NCBI RefSeq assembly: GCF_900101745.1
Contig: NZ_FNAD01000002.1
Location: forward strand, 372,001-436,000
Direction: 5' to 3'
DNA: 64,000 nucleotides
Source of the DNA: Glycomyces harbinensis
GTDB lineage: Bacteria > Actinomycetota > Actinomycetes > Mycobacteriales > Micromonosporaceae
Below the pieces are notes generated by a model. It did not search any database, was not told the origin of the DNA, and saw nothing but the letters and a program-made list of their open reading frames with translations. Numbering within the stretch: the first letter of the stretch is position 1; every line of letters begins with the position of its first letter. Both the position numbers and the translations under genes were made by a program. Shown in pieces: positions 44,079 to 53,704 of the stretch.

Positions 44079-44897
44079 ATGGCGAAAGAGCATGCGACCT
44101 ACATCCACGGCCACCACGAATCGGTCCTGCGGTCCCATACCTGGCGGACCGCGGAGAACTCGGCGGCCTACCTGCTGCCGCAGCTGCAGGCCCACCACCG
44201 AGTGCTCGATATCGGCTGCGGCCCCGGCACCATCACCGCCGATCTGGCCGAGATCGCCCGCGAGGGGCACGTGACCGGCGTCGACTTCGTGGCGGACATC
44301 CTGCCGAAGGCGGCGAAGGAGGCGGCGGACCGGGACCTGTCCAATGTCGCCTTCGAGCAGGCCGACGTCCACCGGCTCCGGTTCGACGACGACACCTTCG
44401 ACGTCGTCCACGCCCACCAGGTGCTCCAGCACGTCGGCGACCCGGTTCAGGCGCTGCGGGAGATGCGCCGGGTCGCGAAGCCCGGCGGCGTGGTCGCGGC
44501 GCGCGACAGCGACTACGCGGCGTTCACCTGGTTCCCCGAACTGCGGGGGCTGGACGACTGGCTCGCACTGTACGAGCGGGTCGCGCGGGCGGGCGGCGGC
44601 GAGCCGGACGCCGGCCGGCGGCTGAAGGCATGGGCGCTGCGGGCCGGCTTCGACGAACCGCAGGTCACCGCGACCTCCTCGACCTGGACCTTCGCGGACC
44701 AGAACGACCGGGAGTGGTGGGGAGGCCTGTGGGCCGAACGGTCGCTGCACTCCGACTTCGCCAAGCAGGCCGTCGCGGGCGGTTTCGCCACAGCGGAAGC
44801 GCTGCAGGCGATCTCGGGCACCTGGACCGAGTGGTCGGTCGATCCGGAGAGCTGGCTGATGATCCCCCACGGAGAAATCCTCTGCCGCGTCCGGTGA
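44079..44897 (+). CDS. class I SAM-dependent methyltransferase
   Basis: This 272-residue protein has motif I VLDIGCGPGTIT, the acidic GVDF loop, VHAHQVLQHVGDPVQAL and PGGVVAARDSD. It looks like a UbiE/MenG-type small-molecule methyltransferase; the substrate is unknown. TAAGGT lies exactly six bases before the ATG and no ribosome site is seen, so it is probably leaderless. Confidence 0.88.
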   Translation: MAKEHATYIHGHHESVLRSHTWRTAENSAAYLLPQLQAHHRVLDIGCGPGTITADLAEIAREGHVTGVDFVADILPKAAKEAADRDLSNVAFEQADVHRLRFDDDTFDVVHAHQVLQHVGDPVQALREMRRVAKPGGVVAARDSDYAAFTWFPELRGLDDWLALYERVARAGGGEPDAGRRLKAWALRAGFDEPQVTATSSTWTFADQNDREWWGGLWAERSLHSDFAKQAVAGGFATAEALQAISGTWTEWSVDPESWLMIPHGEILCRVR

Positions 44898-44979
44898 CGA
44901 GGACGGAACTGTCGGTGGTCGTCCCTACACTTGCGGCACCGAGGCCGGCGGCCTCGGCACAACTGCACGGGAGGACTCG

Positions 44980-45234
44980 ATGGAAGCGACCGAACGTCCC
45001 GAACTCGACCGTCTCGCCGAGGCCATCACGGCCGTGGCCGGCATCCGCGAACGCATCCCGCTCACCGACCTGCTCCGCGAGATGGCCCTGAACATCCTGA
45101 TCCTGGCCCGCATCGCATCGAGCCGGATCGCAGACGGCCGAGACCGAGAAGAAATAGAGTCGGCCACCGACCACCTGGTGAGCGGCCTGCGCCACGCCGC
45201 CTGGCAGCACCCGCACCCGCCGCCGAACCCTTGA
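44980..45234 (+). CDS. small hypothetical protein
   Basis: This 84-residue protein starts after GGGAGG with five-base spacing. It is largely helical (LAEAITAVAGIRERIPLTDLL, and a hydrophobic LNILILARIA near 37-46), with a Pro/His-rich end. No family is recognised. The start signal is good, so it is probably a real gene, perhaps expressed from its own promoter after the methyltransferase. Confidence 0.6.
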   Translation: MEATERPELDRLAEAITAVAGIRERIPLTDLLREMALNILILARIASSRIADGRDREEIESATDHLVSGLRHAAWQHPHPPPNP

Positions 45235-45350
45235 CGCTCCGGCGGGCCGGCGGCGTCGGCCCGCCGGCCGAACGCCGCGTCGTTCGGTGGCCAGCGGTTC
45301 GGGCCCGGGGCGGGTTGGGTTGAGGCCTTCCTTTCGGGTTGGAGGCCCTC

Positions 45351-45980
45351 GTGCATGTGAATCTGGATCTCAAGGTGCTGTACTTCGGAACGCCGGTGGT
45401 GCTGATCGGTACGCGCAACGCGGACGGGTCGGCGAACCTCGCTCCGATGTCCTCGGCCTGGTGGCTGAAGCAGTCGTGCATGATCGGGATGGGGAACCGG
45501 TCCAAGACCACCGAGAACCTGCTGCGGGAGCGGGAGTGCGTGCTCAATCTGGCCTCCGCCGACATGGCCGCAGCCGTCGACCGGTTGGCGCCGTTGACCG
45601 GCACGTTCCCGGTTCCGCAGGCCAAGGCCGCCAAGGGGTATCGGTACGAGGCCGACAAGTTCGGGGCGGCCGGGTTGACGCCGCAGGCCTCCGAGCTGGT
45701 CGGCGCTCCCCGGGTCGCCGAATGCCCGATCCAACTCGAGTGCGTCGTCGACGCGGTCCACACCTTCGCGGAGACGGCCAGCGCCGTCGAGGTGCGGGTG
45801 GTGCGGGCGCATGTCGAGGAGCGTCTCGTGATCCCCGGGACCGACCACGTCGACCCGGTCGGGTGGGACCCGCTGATCATGAAGTTCTGCGAGTTCTTCG
45901 GCCGCGGGGAGTACGTGCACCCCTCGCGGCTCGCCGAGGCCTGGCGGATGCCGCACCAGGGTTTGACACCGACCGGTTGA
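45351..45980 (+). CDS. flavin reductase-domain protein
   Basis: This 209-residue protein has the split-barrel flavin reductase pattern: PVVLIGTRNADGSANLAPMSS, SKTTENLLRERECVLNLAS and GYRYEADKF. I start at the GTG at 45351, five bases after GGAGG. The family supplies reduced flavin or binds FMN. Its neighbour is an FAD-dependent dehydrogenase 76 bases downstream on the same strand. Confidence 0.82.
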   Translation: MHVNLDLKVLYFGTPVVLIGTRNADGSANLAPMSSAWWLKQSCMIGMGNRSKTTENLLRERECVLNLASADMAAAVDRLAPLTGTFPVPQAKAAKGYRYEADKFGAAGLTPQASELVGAPRVAECPIQLECVVDAVHTFAETASAVEVRVVRAHVEERLVIPGTDHVDPVGWDPLIMKFCEFFGRGEYVHPSRLAEAWRMPHQGLTPTG

Positions 45981-46056
45981 CGCGGGGTCGCGGTCCTGAT
46001 ATACCTCCCCTACGCGTCAGTAGGCGCCGTATCTGCTGCTTGGGAAGGCGCGGGCG

Positions 46057-47697
46057 ATGGACAGCGACGTCATCGTGGTCGGAGCGGGATTGGCCGGGTT
46101 GACGGCCGCCGCCGAGCTGGTTCGGCTCGGGAAGACCGTCACACTGCTGGACCAGGAGGGCGAGCAGTCCCTCGGCGGCCAGGCGTTCTGGTCGTTCGGG
46201 GGGTTGTTCCTCGTGGACTCCCCCGAGCAGCGCCGCATGGGCGTCAAGGACTCGCACGATCTGGCCTGGCAGGACTGGCTCGGGACCGCCGGGTTCGACC
46301 GGCCCGAGGACGAGTGGCCCCGCAAGTGGGCCGAGGCCTATGTCGACTTCGCCTCCGGGGAGAAGCGGGCTTGGCTGCACGCCATGGGCGTTCGGTTCTT
46401 CCCGGTGGTCGGCTGGGCCGAGCGCGGGGGCTACACGGCCGAGGGCCACGGGAACTCCGTGCCGCGCTTCCACATCACTTGGGGCACCGGCCCGGGCGTC
46501 GTCGAGCCGTTCGCTCGGCGGGTCCGGCGGGCGGCCGAGGACGGGCGGCTCCAGTTGAAGTTCCGCCACCGGGTCGACGGTCTGACGGTGACCGACGGGG
46601 TCGTGACCGGGGTGTCGGGGACGCTCCTGTCCCCCGACGAGTCGGCGCGGGGCGTCTCGACGAACCGGGAGGCCCTGGGCGAGTTCTCGCTCGGCGCCGA
46701 GGCCGTGGTGGTCACCTCGGGCGGCATCGGGGGGAACTTCGACCTGGTGCGCGAGGCCTGGCCCGAGCGGCTCGGGAAGGCGCCGAAGCGCCTGATCTCG
46801 GGGGTGCCCGCGCATGTCGACGGGCGGATGCTCGGGATCGCCGAGAGTGCCGGGGCGAGCCTGATCAACCGGGACCGGATGTGGCACTACACCGAGGGCA
46901 TCGAGAACTGGGATCCGATCTGGCCGCATCACGGCATCCGGATCCTGCCGGGGCCGTCGTCGCTGTGGCTGGACGCGACGGGGAAGCGCCTGCCGGCGCC
47001 GCTGTTCCCGGGGTTCGACACCCTGGGGACGCTGGAGCACATCATGACCACGGGCCACGAGTACACGTGGTTCGTGCTGACGCAGAAGATCCTGGAGAAG
47101 GAGTTCGCGCTCTCGGGCTCGGAGCAGAACCCGGATCTGACGGGCAAGAACGTGAAGCTGCTGCTCAAGCGGGTGCTGCCGGGCGCTCCGGGCCCGGTGG
47201 AGGCGTTCAAGAAGCACGGTGCGGACTTCGCCGTGGCCGCGACACTGCCCGAGCTGGTGGCGAAGATGAACTCGATCACCGGGGAGAATCTGCTGGACTT
47301 CGCGACGGTGAAGACGGCGGTCGAGGCCCGCGACGCGGAGATGTCGAACAAGTTCACGAAGGACTTGCAGGTCACGGCGTTGCGCGGGGCGCGGAACTAC
47401 CGGGGCGACAAGCTGATCCGGGTGGCGACGCCGCACCGGCTGCTGGACCCCAAGGCCGGGCCGCTGATCGGGGTGCGCCTGAACCTGCTGACACGGAAGA
47501 CCTTGGGCGGCTTGCACACCGACTTGGACGGGCGGGTGCTGCGCCCGGACGGGGAGCCGCTGCCGGGCCTGTTCGCGGCCGGTGAGGCGGCCGGGTTCGG
47601 CGGCGGCGGGATGCACGGGTACCGGTCGCTGGAGGGCACGTTCCTGGGCGGGTGCCTGTTCTCGGGGCGCCAGGCCGCGCGGGGGGTCGCGAAGTAA
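46057..47697 (+). CDS. FAD-binding dehydrogenase (Rv0785 / ketosteroid-dehydrogenase-like)
   Basis: This 546-residue protein has the FAD motif DVIVVGAGLAGLTAAAELVRLG and the C-terminal GLFAAGEAAGFGGGGMHGYR segment typical of fumarate-reductase/KsdD-type flavoproteins. A GQAFWSFGGLF stretch follows the FAD site. Similar proteins in mycobacteria (Rv0785 group) lack an established substrate. GGGAAGG lies before the ATG. Confidence 0.86.
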   Translation: MDSDVIVVGAGLAGLTAAAELVRLGKTVTLLDQEGEQSLGGQAFWSFGGLFLVDSPEQRRMGVKDSHDLAWQDWLGTAGFDRPEDEWPRKWAEAYVDFASGEKRAWLHAMGVRFFPVVGWAERGGYTAEGHGNSVPRFHITWGTGPGVVEPFARRVRRAAEDGRLQLKFRHRVDGLTVTDGVVTGVSGTLLSPDESARGVSTNREALGEFSLGAEAVVVTSGGIGGNFDLVREAWPERLGKAPKRLISGVPAHVDGRMLGIAESAGASLINRDRMWHYTEGIENWDPIWPHHGIRILPGPSSLWLDATGKRLPAPLFPGFDTLGTLEHIMTTGHEYTWFVLTQKILEKEFALSGSEQNPDLTGKNVKLLLKRVLPGAPGPVEAFKKHGADFAVAATLPELVAKMNSITGENLLDFATVKTAVEARDAEMSNKFTKDLQVTALRGARNYRGDKLIRVATPHRLLDPKAGPLIGVRLNLLTRKTLGGLHTDLDGRVLRPDGEPLPGLFAAGEAAGFGGGGMHGYRSLEGTFLGGCLFSGRQAARGVAK

Positions 47698-47978
47698 CCG
47701 AATGCGCGTTCAAACGCATACCGTCCCAAAGCATCCGGGGGTGTCCGGTTCGTCCTCGACGTGCCTGATGGGCCTTGCGGCGGCAGTCTAAGGTGGGCGA
47801 TAAGCGGCCTTCCTCACCCGCGAAACCGAGCGCTCCTCGCTGACCGGGTGTGTTCCGCTAACATCCAAGATTCTGCGGGTGTCCGCCGAGCCCTACACCA
47901 CTCTCGGCGGTGCTCGCCGAAGCCGACTCGGGGCCGCGCACCGAGGACCGGCACCTCACAACTCGTGGATGGTTGAGC

Positions 47979-50837
47979 ATGAGCGACTATTACCGCCCCA
48001 ACCCGGACCCCTCGGCCAAGCCGCCGAACGCGTTCCAGGGCGGGAGCGCCGGTCCGACCGGACCCGCAGGCCGCGCCGTACCCGGCAGGCCCCCCGCCCC
48101 CATGGGCGCTTCACCGGGTCGGCCCATCGGGCCCGCCGGGCCCGGAGTGCCGGTCGGGCCCGGAGCGCCGGTGAGCCCCGGAGCCCCCGCGGGCGGCTAC
48201 GGCGACGCCTCCGGGAGCGCGCCTGTGCGCGGCAGCGTCGGCCGGGCCTCGGTGGTCGGGGCCGCACGCCCCAAGCCCGAGGCGGGCGCGACGGGCCCGG
48301 GCCGCAAGAAGAAGAAAAAGAAGATGTCGACGCGGCGGCGCCGCGTCTATGCGGCCCTCATCATGGTGTGCCTGATGATGCTGGGCGCGATCACCGTGGC
48401 CGGGTCCTGGTTCTTCGAGAGCGTGCCCCCGCCCGAGGACCTCGCGTTCGGCGAGTCCACGACGTTCACCTACAAGGACGGCTCGACGCAGGTCGCGGGC
48501 TACGGCGAGTACACCCGCAAGCTCGTCGACGATTTCGAGGAGCTGCCCGACCAGGTCATCTGGTCGCTGCTGGCGCTGGAGGACAAGGACTTCTTCGAGC
48601 ACGAGGGCGTGGACTACAAGGGCACCATGCGGGCCCTGGTCAACAACATCACCGGCGGCGACACGCAGGGCGCCTCGACCATCAGCCAGCAGTACGCGGG
48701 CATGGTCTCGGCGATCCGCGACGACATCTCCTACGGCCGCAAGGCCAAGGAGGCCGTCATGGCGATGAAGCTCGAGCAGCAGTACTCGAAGGAGGAGATC
48801 CTCCTCCACTACCTGAACCTGAACTTCTACGGCCGCGGCACCTACGGCATCGAGGCCGCCGCGCAGACCTGGTTCGGCGTGGGCCTCGAGGAGCTCACCT
48901 GGGGCCAGGGCATGATGCTGGTCATGCAGGTCAAGGCCGGTGACGGCTCGTTCGACCCGCGGATCGCCGCGGAGGGCAGCACGGCGCCGGTGGACCGCTG
49001 GACCCACGGCATGGAGACCTTGCTCACCCTGACCGACGACCTCAACGACGAACAGCTCGCCGCGGTCCAGGCGGAACTGGACGCCGGGATGCCCGAGACC
49101 CTCGACGCCCTGAAGAACCCGGGCTCGTGGGGCCACGACACCCCCACCGGCTTCATCACCAACCCCACCGACGGCTACGTCTGGGACGAGTTGGAGAGCC
49201 GCTACGGCCTGACGCAGAACGACTTCTACGGCAAGGACGAGAACACCGGCGGCTACACCGTCCAGCTCACCATCGACCAGGAGATCCAGAACGTCGCCTA
49301 CGAGACCGCCAGCCGAGGCGACCTCAAACGCCAGAAGGACGGCGACAACTACGTCGACGACAACGGCGAGGTCGTGACCGAGCGGGCCGAGGCCGCCGAG
49401 TACGTGAACGACGACGGCTTCTTCGAGTTCGAGAACGACAACGAGGAAGCCGCGCTCTACGAGTACAACCCGTCGATGGCCGACGCCGTGGTGGCCGTCG
49501 AACCGGGCACCGGTCGCGTCCTCGGCTACTACGGCGGGGACAACGGCCTCGGCATCGACAAGGCCGGCATGGAGAACCCGCACCCGCCCTCGTCGACGTT
49601 CAAGATGGTCACCGCGGCGACGGCGATCAAAGAGGGCGCCTCGATCGAGTCGTGGTGGAACTCCGACTCGCCGCGCGAGTTCGAGGGCCGGGAGACGCCC
49701 GTCTCCAACGCGGGCCGGACCGAGAACACCGACATGACGCTGACCGACGCGGTCCGCAACTCCCGGAACACGCCGATGTACGCGATCGCGGAGAAGTGGG
49801 GCGCGACGACGATCCTGGAGACGGCCATCGAGATGGGCCTGCGGTCGATGCAGAACACCGGCAACGGGGACATCTACCGGTTCTACATCGAGAGCGACGG
49901 CACCATCACCTACTCGGTGCACAACACCGTCGAGTTGGAGGACGGCTCCTTCGTCACCGACGTGAACGGCAACATCGACCCGCTGGCGTCGGTCAACGGC
50001 TACGACGACAACGAGAACCCGGTCCGCACCCCCCTGGACCTGGAGGACCCCCGCAGCCCGTTCGACTTCGAGATCGGCTTCGGCCAGTTCCCGACCTCGG
50101 TGCTGGACATGGCGAGCGTCTACGCGACCCTCGCCAACGACGGCACCTACAACGAGACGCACTTCGTCGAGGCCGTCTACGACCGCGACGGCAACAAGGT
50201 CGAACCGGTCCGCGGCCTGGAGGAGACTCCGGCGCTCGACGTGGACATCGCACGCGACCTCCAGTGGGTCGGTTCGGAGATCGACGGCGACGGCGGCGCG
50301 ATCGACCGGCCGTACACCGGCAAGACCGGCACCTGGGAGGCCACGGCCGAGGGCTACGACGACGCCAACGCCCACACCTGGTACATCGGCGCCATCCCGC
50401 AGCTGAGCATCGCCACGTGGGTCGGCAACGCCACGGCCGAGTCGGCGCCGCTGCTGAACAAGGAGGGCGGCACCGACAACCTCTTCGGCGGCACCCTGAG
50501 CTATCCGGTCTGGAAGCAGTTCATGGAGGGGGCCATCGAGGTCAAGGACTACGAGTCCGAGGGCTGGGAGCCGGTGACGATCCATCCGGGTTCGGCCATT
50601 GTGGACGACATCGTCAACGAGGACGGCACCATCGACGCCGACAGCCCCTACTGCGCCCTGAACGCGGGCGACTCCCGCTGCGGGAACCAGAACCACGGCG
50701 GCGGTGGCGGTGGCAACAACGGCGAAGAGTGCGACGCGATGTCCGAGTGGCTGGGCCTGTGCGAACCCGGGGGCGGCGGCGGTGGCGGCGGCAACGGGAA
50801 CGGCAACGGCAATGGCGGCGGTGACGACGACGACTGA
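47979..50837 (+). CDS. class A penicillin-binding protein (PonA type)
   Basis: This 952-residue bifunctional enzyme polymerises and crosslinks peptidoglycan. A disordered Pro/Gly-rich cytoplasmic tail (1-110) ends in a Lys-rich KKKKKKM and a membrane helix near 125-147. The GT51 domain has EDKDFFEHEG (Glu near 201). The transpeptidase has SSTFK near 538, SRN near 594 and KTGT near 782. The C-terminus is a Gly/Asn/Asp-rich tail. The start ATG has only a weak ribosome site. A Cys-containing EECDAMSEWLGLCE segment precedes the tail. Confidence 0.95.
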   Translation: MSDYYRPNPDPSAKPPNAFQGGSAGPTGPAGRAVPGRPPAPMGASPGRPIGPAGPGVPVGPGAPVSPGAPAGGYGDASGSAPVRGSVGRASVVGAARPKPEAGATGPGRKKKKKKMSTRRRRVYAALIMVCLMMLGAITVAGSWFFESVPPPEDLAFGESTTFTYKDGSTQVAGYGEYTRKLVDDFEELPDQVIWSLLALEDKDFFEHEGVDYKGTMRALVNNITGGDTQGASTISQQYAGMVSAIRDDISYGRKAKEAVMAMKLEQQYSKEEILLHYLNLNFYGRGTYGIEAAAQTWFGVGLEELTWGQGMMLVMQVKAGDGSFDPRIAAEGSTAPVDRWTHGMETLLTLTDDLNDEQLAAVQAELDAGMPETLDALKNPGSWGHDTPTGFITNPTDGYVWDELESRYGLTQNDFYGKDENTGGYTVQLTIDQEIQNVAYETASRGDLKRQKDGDNYVDDNGEVVTERAEAAEYVNDDGFFEFENDNEEAALYEYNPSMADAVVAVEPGTGRVLGYYGGDNGLGIDKAGMENPHPPSSTFKMVTAATAIKEGASIESWWNSDSPREFEGRETPVSNAGRTENTDMTLTDAVRNSRNTPMYAIAEKWGATTILETAIEMGLRSMQNTGNGDIYRFYIESDGTITYSVHNTVELEDGSFVTDVNGNIDPLASVNGYDDNENPVRTPLDLEDPRSPFDFEIGFGQFPTSVLDMASVYATLANDGTYNETHFVEAVYDRDGNKVEPVRGLEETPALDVDIARDLQWVGSEIDGDGGAIDRPYTGKTGTWEATAEGYDDANAHTWYIGAIPQLSIATWVGNATAESAPLLNKEGGTDNLFGGTLSYPVWKQFMEGAIEVKDYESEGWEPVTIHPGSAIVDDIVNEDGTIDADSPYCALNAGDSRCGNQNHGGGGGGNNGEECDAMSEWLGLCEPGGGGGGGGNGNGNGNGGGDDDD

Positions 50838-50870
50838 GCCGCGGCGCCGCGTCTGAGCGATGACGTGCGA

Positions 50871-50905
50871 GGGCCCGGCGGGACGGTGAGCGTCCCGCCG
50901 GGCCC
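50871..50905. terminator. terminator after the penicillin-binding protein gene
   Basis: Stem GGGCCCGGCGGGAC/GTCCCGCCGGGCCC with loop GGTGAGC, 33 bases after the stop and facing the convergent gene. Confidence 0.85.
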
Positions 50906-50974
50906 TTCCGTCGTCACCGGCACCGCGGTCAACGCGGCACCGCGGTCAAGACACCGGCGCGCTTCGCAAGGCGC

Positions 50975-52231
50975 TCAGGCGAAGGCGCGGCCCTCGCCGC
51001 GGTACGTCGGGACCTCGTCCACGACCTCGCCGCCCGAGACGAGGTGGATCGAGTTGACGCGCTCGGCCAGCTCGCCGGCCTTGGCGTGGCGCATCCACAC
51101 CCGGTCGCCGATCGCGAGTCCGTCGGCGGCCTTGCCGCGCAGGGGCGTCTGGACCTCACCGGCGCCCTCGGTCTTGGAGTAGCGCATCCCGGCGGGGAAC
51201 GTCGGCTTCGGGAGCCGGTCGGGACCGGGCACCCCGGAGGCGATCCAGCCGCCGCCGAGGGCGGTCACCATCCCCGGGCGCGGGCGCCTGACCACCGGGA
51301 GCGCGAAGAACGCGGCCGGGATCGGGCGGATCGACCGGTACCCGTCGAACAGCGCGGGCGAGTACAGGCCCGAGCCGGCCGCGATCTCGGTGACCGACGG
51401 GTCGACGGCGGTCGAGATGACCGAGCCGGTGCCGCCGCCGTTGACGAACTCGAGGTCGGCGACGCTGCGGACGGCGGCGACGGCCTCGCCGCGGCGCTCG
51501 GCCAGTTCGGCCTTGGAGATCCGCTGCATCAGCCGCACCAGCGGATAGCGCAGGGCCGTGGCGCTGAAGGCGTCCTGGATGCCCGCGATCTGCCCTTCGT
51601 AGCCCATGATGCCGACCAGGTCGACGCCCGGGCGCTTGTCGATCTCGTGCGCCATCTCGATGGCCTGCTCGGGCGTGTGCACCGGCGACCGGTGAGCGCC
51701 GAGGTGGACGCGCCCGCCGAGCAGTTCGAGGGAGACGTCCAGCTCCAGGCACAGCCGCAGCGGCCGGGACGGGTTCGGCGCCACGTGGCGCTGCAGGAAG
51801 TCGAGGTGCTCGACCGAGTCGACCATGAGGGTGATGCGCCGCGCCAACTCGTCGTCGCCCGCGAGCGCGCGCAGCGCGTCGGTGTCGGCGGTCGGATAGG
51901 CGACCACGATGTCCCCGAACCGCCCGTCCTCGTCGTCGCCGGCGAGCCACAGGGCCTCGGGGAGCGTGTAGCCGAGGACCCCTTTGAACCCCGGCTGCCC
52001 CAGGGCCCGGCGCATGAGCGCCCGGGACCGCAGCGATTTGCTCGCCAGGCGCAGCGGTTTGCCGATCGCGTTGCGGCGCAATATGGCCGCGTTCGTGTCG
52101 AAGGCGGCGAGATCGACCACGGCGAACGGCGGCTGGAGACCCCTGGTGGCGCGGCCCAACTCGGCGAAGCGGTGGTCGAGGCCGCCGAGACCGGGCGGGG
52201 CATCGGTCCTCGTAACTCCCTGATAGCCCAT
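50975..52231 (-). CDS. PLP-dependent amino acid deaminase/aldolase (D-threonine aldolase-like)
   Basis: This 418-residue protein has an alanine-racemase-type N-terminal barrel: PLP lysine in LRLASKSLRS, LCLELDVSLELLGGRVHLG, GIMGYEGQIAG and EFVNGGGTGSV. The C-terminal domain is the metal-binding beta part (GDRVWMRHAKAGELAERVN). It may act on D-serine or D-threonine type substrates. It is divergent from the sugar-lactone oxidase, an arrangement common in actinobacteria. Confidence 0.85.
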   Translation of the reverse strand: MGYQGVTRTDAPPGLGGLDHRFAELGRATRGLQPPFAVVDLAAFDTNAAILRRNAIGKPLRLASKSLRSRALMRRALGQPGFKGVLGYTLPEALWLAGDDEDGRFGDIVVAYPTADTDALRALAGDDELARRITLMVDSVEHLDFLQRHVAPNPSRPLRLCLELDVSLELLGGRVHLGAHRSPVHTPEQAIEMAHEIDKRPGVDLVGIMGYEGQIAGIQDAFSATALRYPLVRLMQRISKAELAERRGEAVAAVRSVADLEFVNGGGTGSVISTAVDPSVTEIAAGSGLYSPALFDGYRSIRPIPAAFFALPVVRRPRPGMVTALGGGWIASGVPGPDRLPKPTFPAGMRYSKTEGAGEVQTPLRGKAADGLAIGDRVWMRHAKAGELAERVNSIHLVSGGEVVDEVPTYRGEGRAFA

Positions 52232-52323
52232 CCGACTTCCCTTCCGCAGGTCATGTGGGGTTAGATGAAAGCTACCGTGAAGTACACCTCATCTTCAAGC
52301 GGAGTCGGTAAGGGAGCGCCGTT

Positions 52324-53646
52324 ATGGGAACTGCCGCGATGGGATCCTCGCCCTGGCAGAACTGGTCGGGCACCGAGAGCGCCGAACCGGCGCGCACCGT
52401 CAGACCCGGCAGTGCCGACGAACTCGCCGACGCGGTGACCGCCGCGGCCGAGGACGGCCTGCGCGTCAAGGCGGTCGGCGCCGGCCACTCCTTCAGCGGC
52501 ATCGCCGTCCCCGACGGGGTGCGCCTCGACCTGGGCGCGCTCGACCAGGTGGTGTCGGTCGAGCAGCGCACGGGCCTGGTGACCGTGGAGGCCGGGATGC
52601 CCCTGTGGCGGCTCAACGAGATCCTCGACGCGCACGGCCTGGCCCTGGAGAACATGGGCGACATCGACCGGCAGACGATCTCCGGCGCGATCTCGACCGG
52701 GACGCACGGAACGGGCGACCGGTACCGGGGTTTCGCCTGGCAGGTCAAGGGTTTGAAGCTGGTCCTCGCCGACGGCTCGATCGTACAATGTACGGAGTTC
52801 GAGCGGCCGGAGCTGTTCGCCGCCGCCCGCCTCGGGCTCGGCGCGATCGGCGTGATCACCGAGGTCACGCTCCAGTGCGTCCCGGCGTTCCGCCTCAAGG
52901 CCGTCGAGCGGCCCGAGCGGTTGGACGCGGTGCTGGAGGGCCTCGACGAGCTCGTGTCCGAGAACGACCACTTCGAGTTCTACTGGTTCCCGCACACCGA
53001 GCGGACCCTGACGAAGCGGAACAACCGCTACGCGATGTCGGAGCCGAACCGGTCGCCGAGCGCCCTGTCGTACTGGTGGAACGAGGGTTTCACCGAGAAC
53101 GCCCTGTTCGAGGCGAGCAACCGGGTCGGCGCGAGGTTCCCGGGGATGGTGCCGGGCCTCAACCGGCTGGCCGGGCGCGTCTGGAGCGCCCGCGAATACA
53201 CCGACGTGTCGCACCGGGTCTTCGCCTCGCCGCGGTCGGTGGTCTTCCGTGAGATGGAGTACGCGCTGCCGCGCGAGGCCCTGCCGGACGTGCTGCGCGA
53301 ACTCAAGCTGACGGTCGAGCGCGAGGACCACACGGTCTCGTTCCCGGTGGAGGTGCGCTTCGCGGCCGCCGACGAGATCTGGCTCTCGACGGCGCACGGG
53401 CGCCGGACCGCGTACGTGGCGGTGCACCAGTACCACCGGCACGACCACGAGCGGTTCTTCGCGGACTGCGCGGCGATCTTCGACGCGGCCGAGGGGCGCC
53501 CGCACTGGGGCAAGATGCACTCGCTGGACGCGCAGGCGCTGACCAAGCGCTACGAGCACTTCGAGGACTTCCTGCGGGTGCGCGGCGAGACCGACCCCGA
53601 CCGCCGCTTCGCGAACCCGTACCTGGACCGGGTCCTCGGCCCCTGA
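52324..53646 (+). CDS. VAO-family FAD oxidase, D-arabinono-1,4-lactone oxidase / alditol oxidase-like
   Basis: This 440-residue protein has the FAD domain motif KAVGAGHSFSGIAVP, where the His may link covalently to FAD, then GDIDRQTISGAISTGTHGTG and the C-terminal HWGKMHSLD motif of the ALO domain. Family members oxidise sugar lactones or polyols such as xylitol. A TAAGGG element lies nine bases before the start. It is divergent from the PLP enzyme. Confidence 0.88.
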   Translation: MGTAAMGSSPWQNWSGTESAEPARTVRPGSADELADAVTAAAEDGLRVKAVGAGHSFSGIAVPDGVRLDLGALDQVVSVEQRTGLVTVEAGMPLWRLNEILDAHGLALENMGDIDRQTISGAISTGTHGTGDRYRGFAWQVKGLKLVLADGSIVQCTEFERPELFAAARLGLGAIGVITEVTLQCVPAFRLKAVERPERLDAVLEGLDELVSENDHFEFYWFPHTERTLTKRNNRYAMSEPNRSPSALSYWWNEGFTENALFEASNRVGARFPGMVPGLNRLAGRVWSAREYTDVSHRVFASPRSVVFREMEYALPREALPDVLRELKLTVEREDHTVSFPVEVRFAAADEIWLSTAHGRRTAYVAVHQYHRHDHERFFADCAAIFDAAEGRPHWGKMHSLDAQALTKRYEHFEDFLRVRGETDPDRRFANPYLDRVLGP

Positions 53647-53704
53647 CCCGGCCGGGCCGCGTCGCCGGCGACGGGTTGTCGGTCCCGTGGGCTAGGTTGT
53701 GGCC

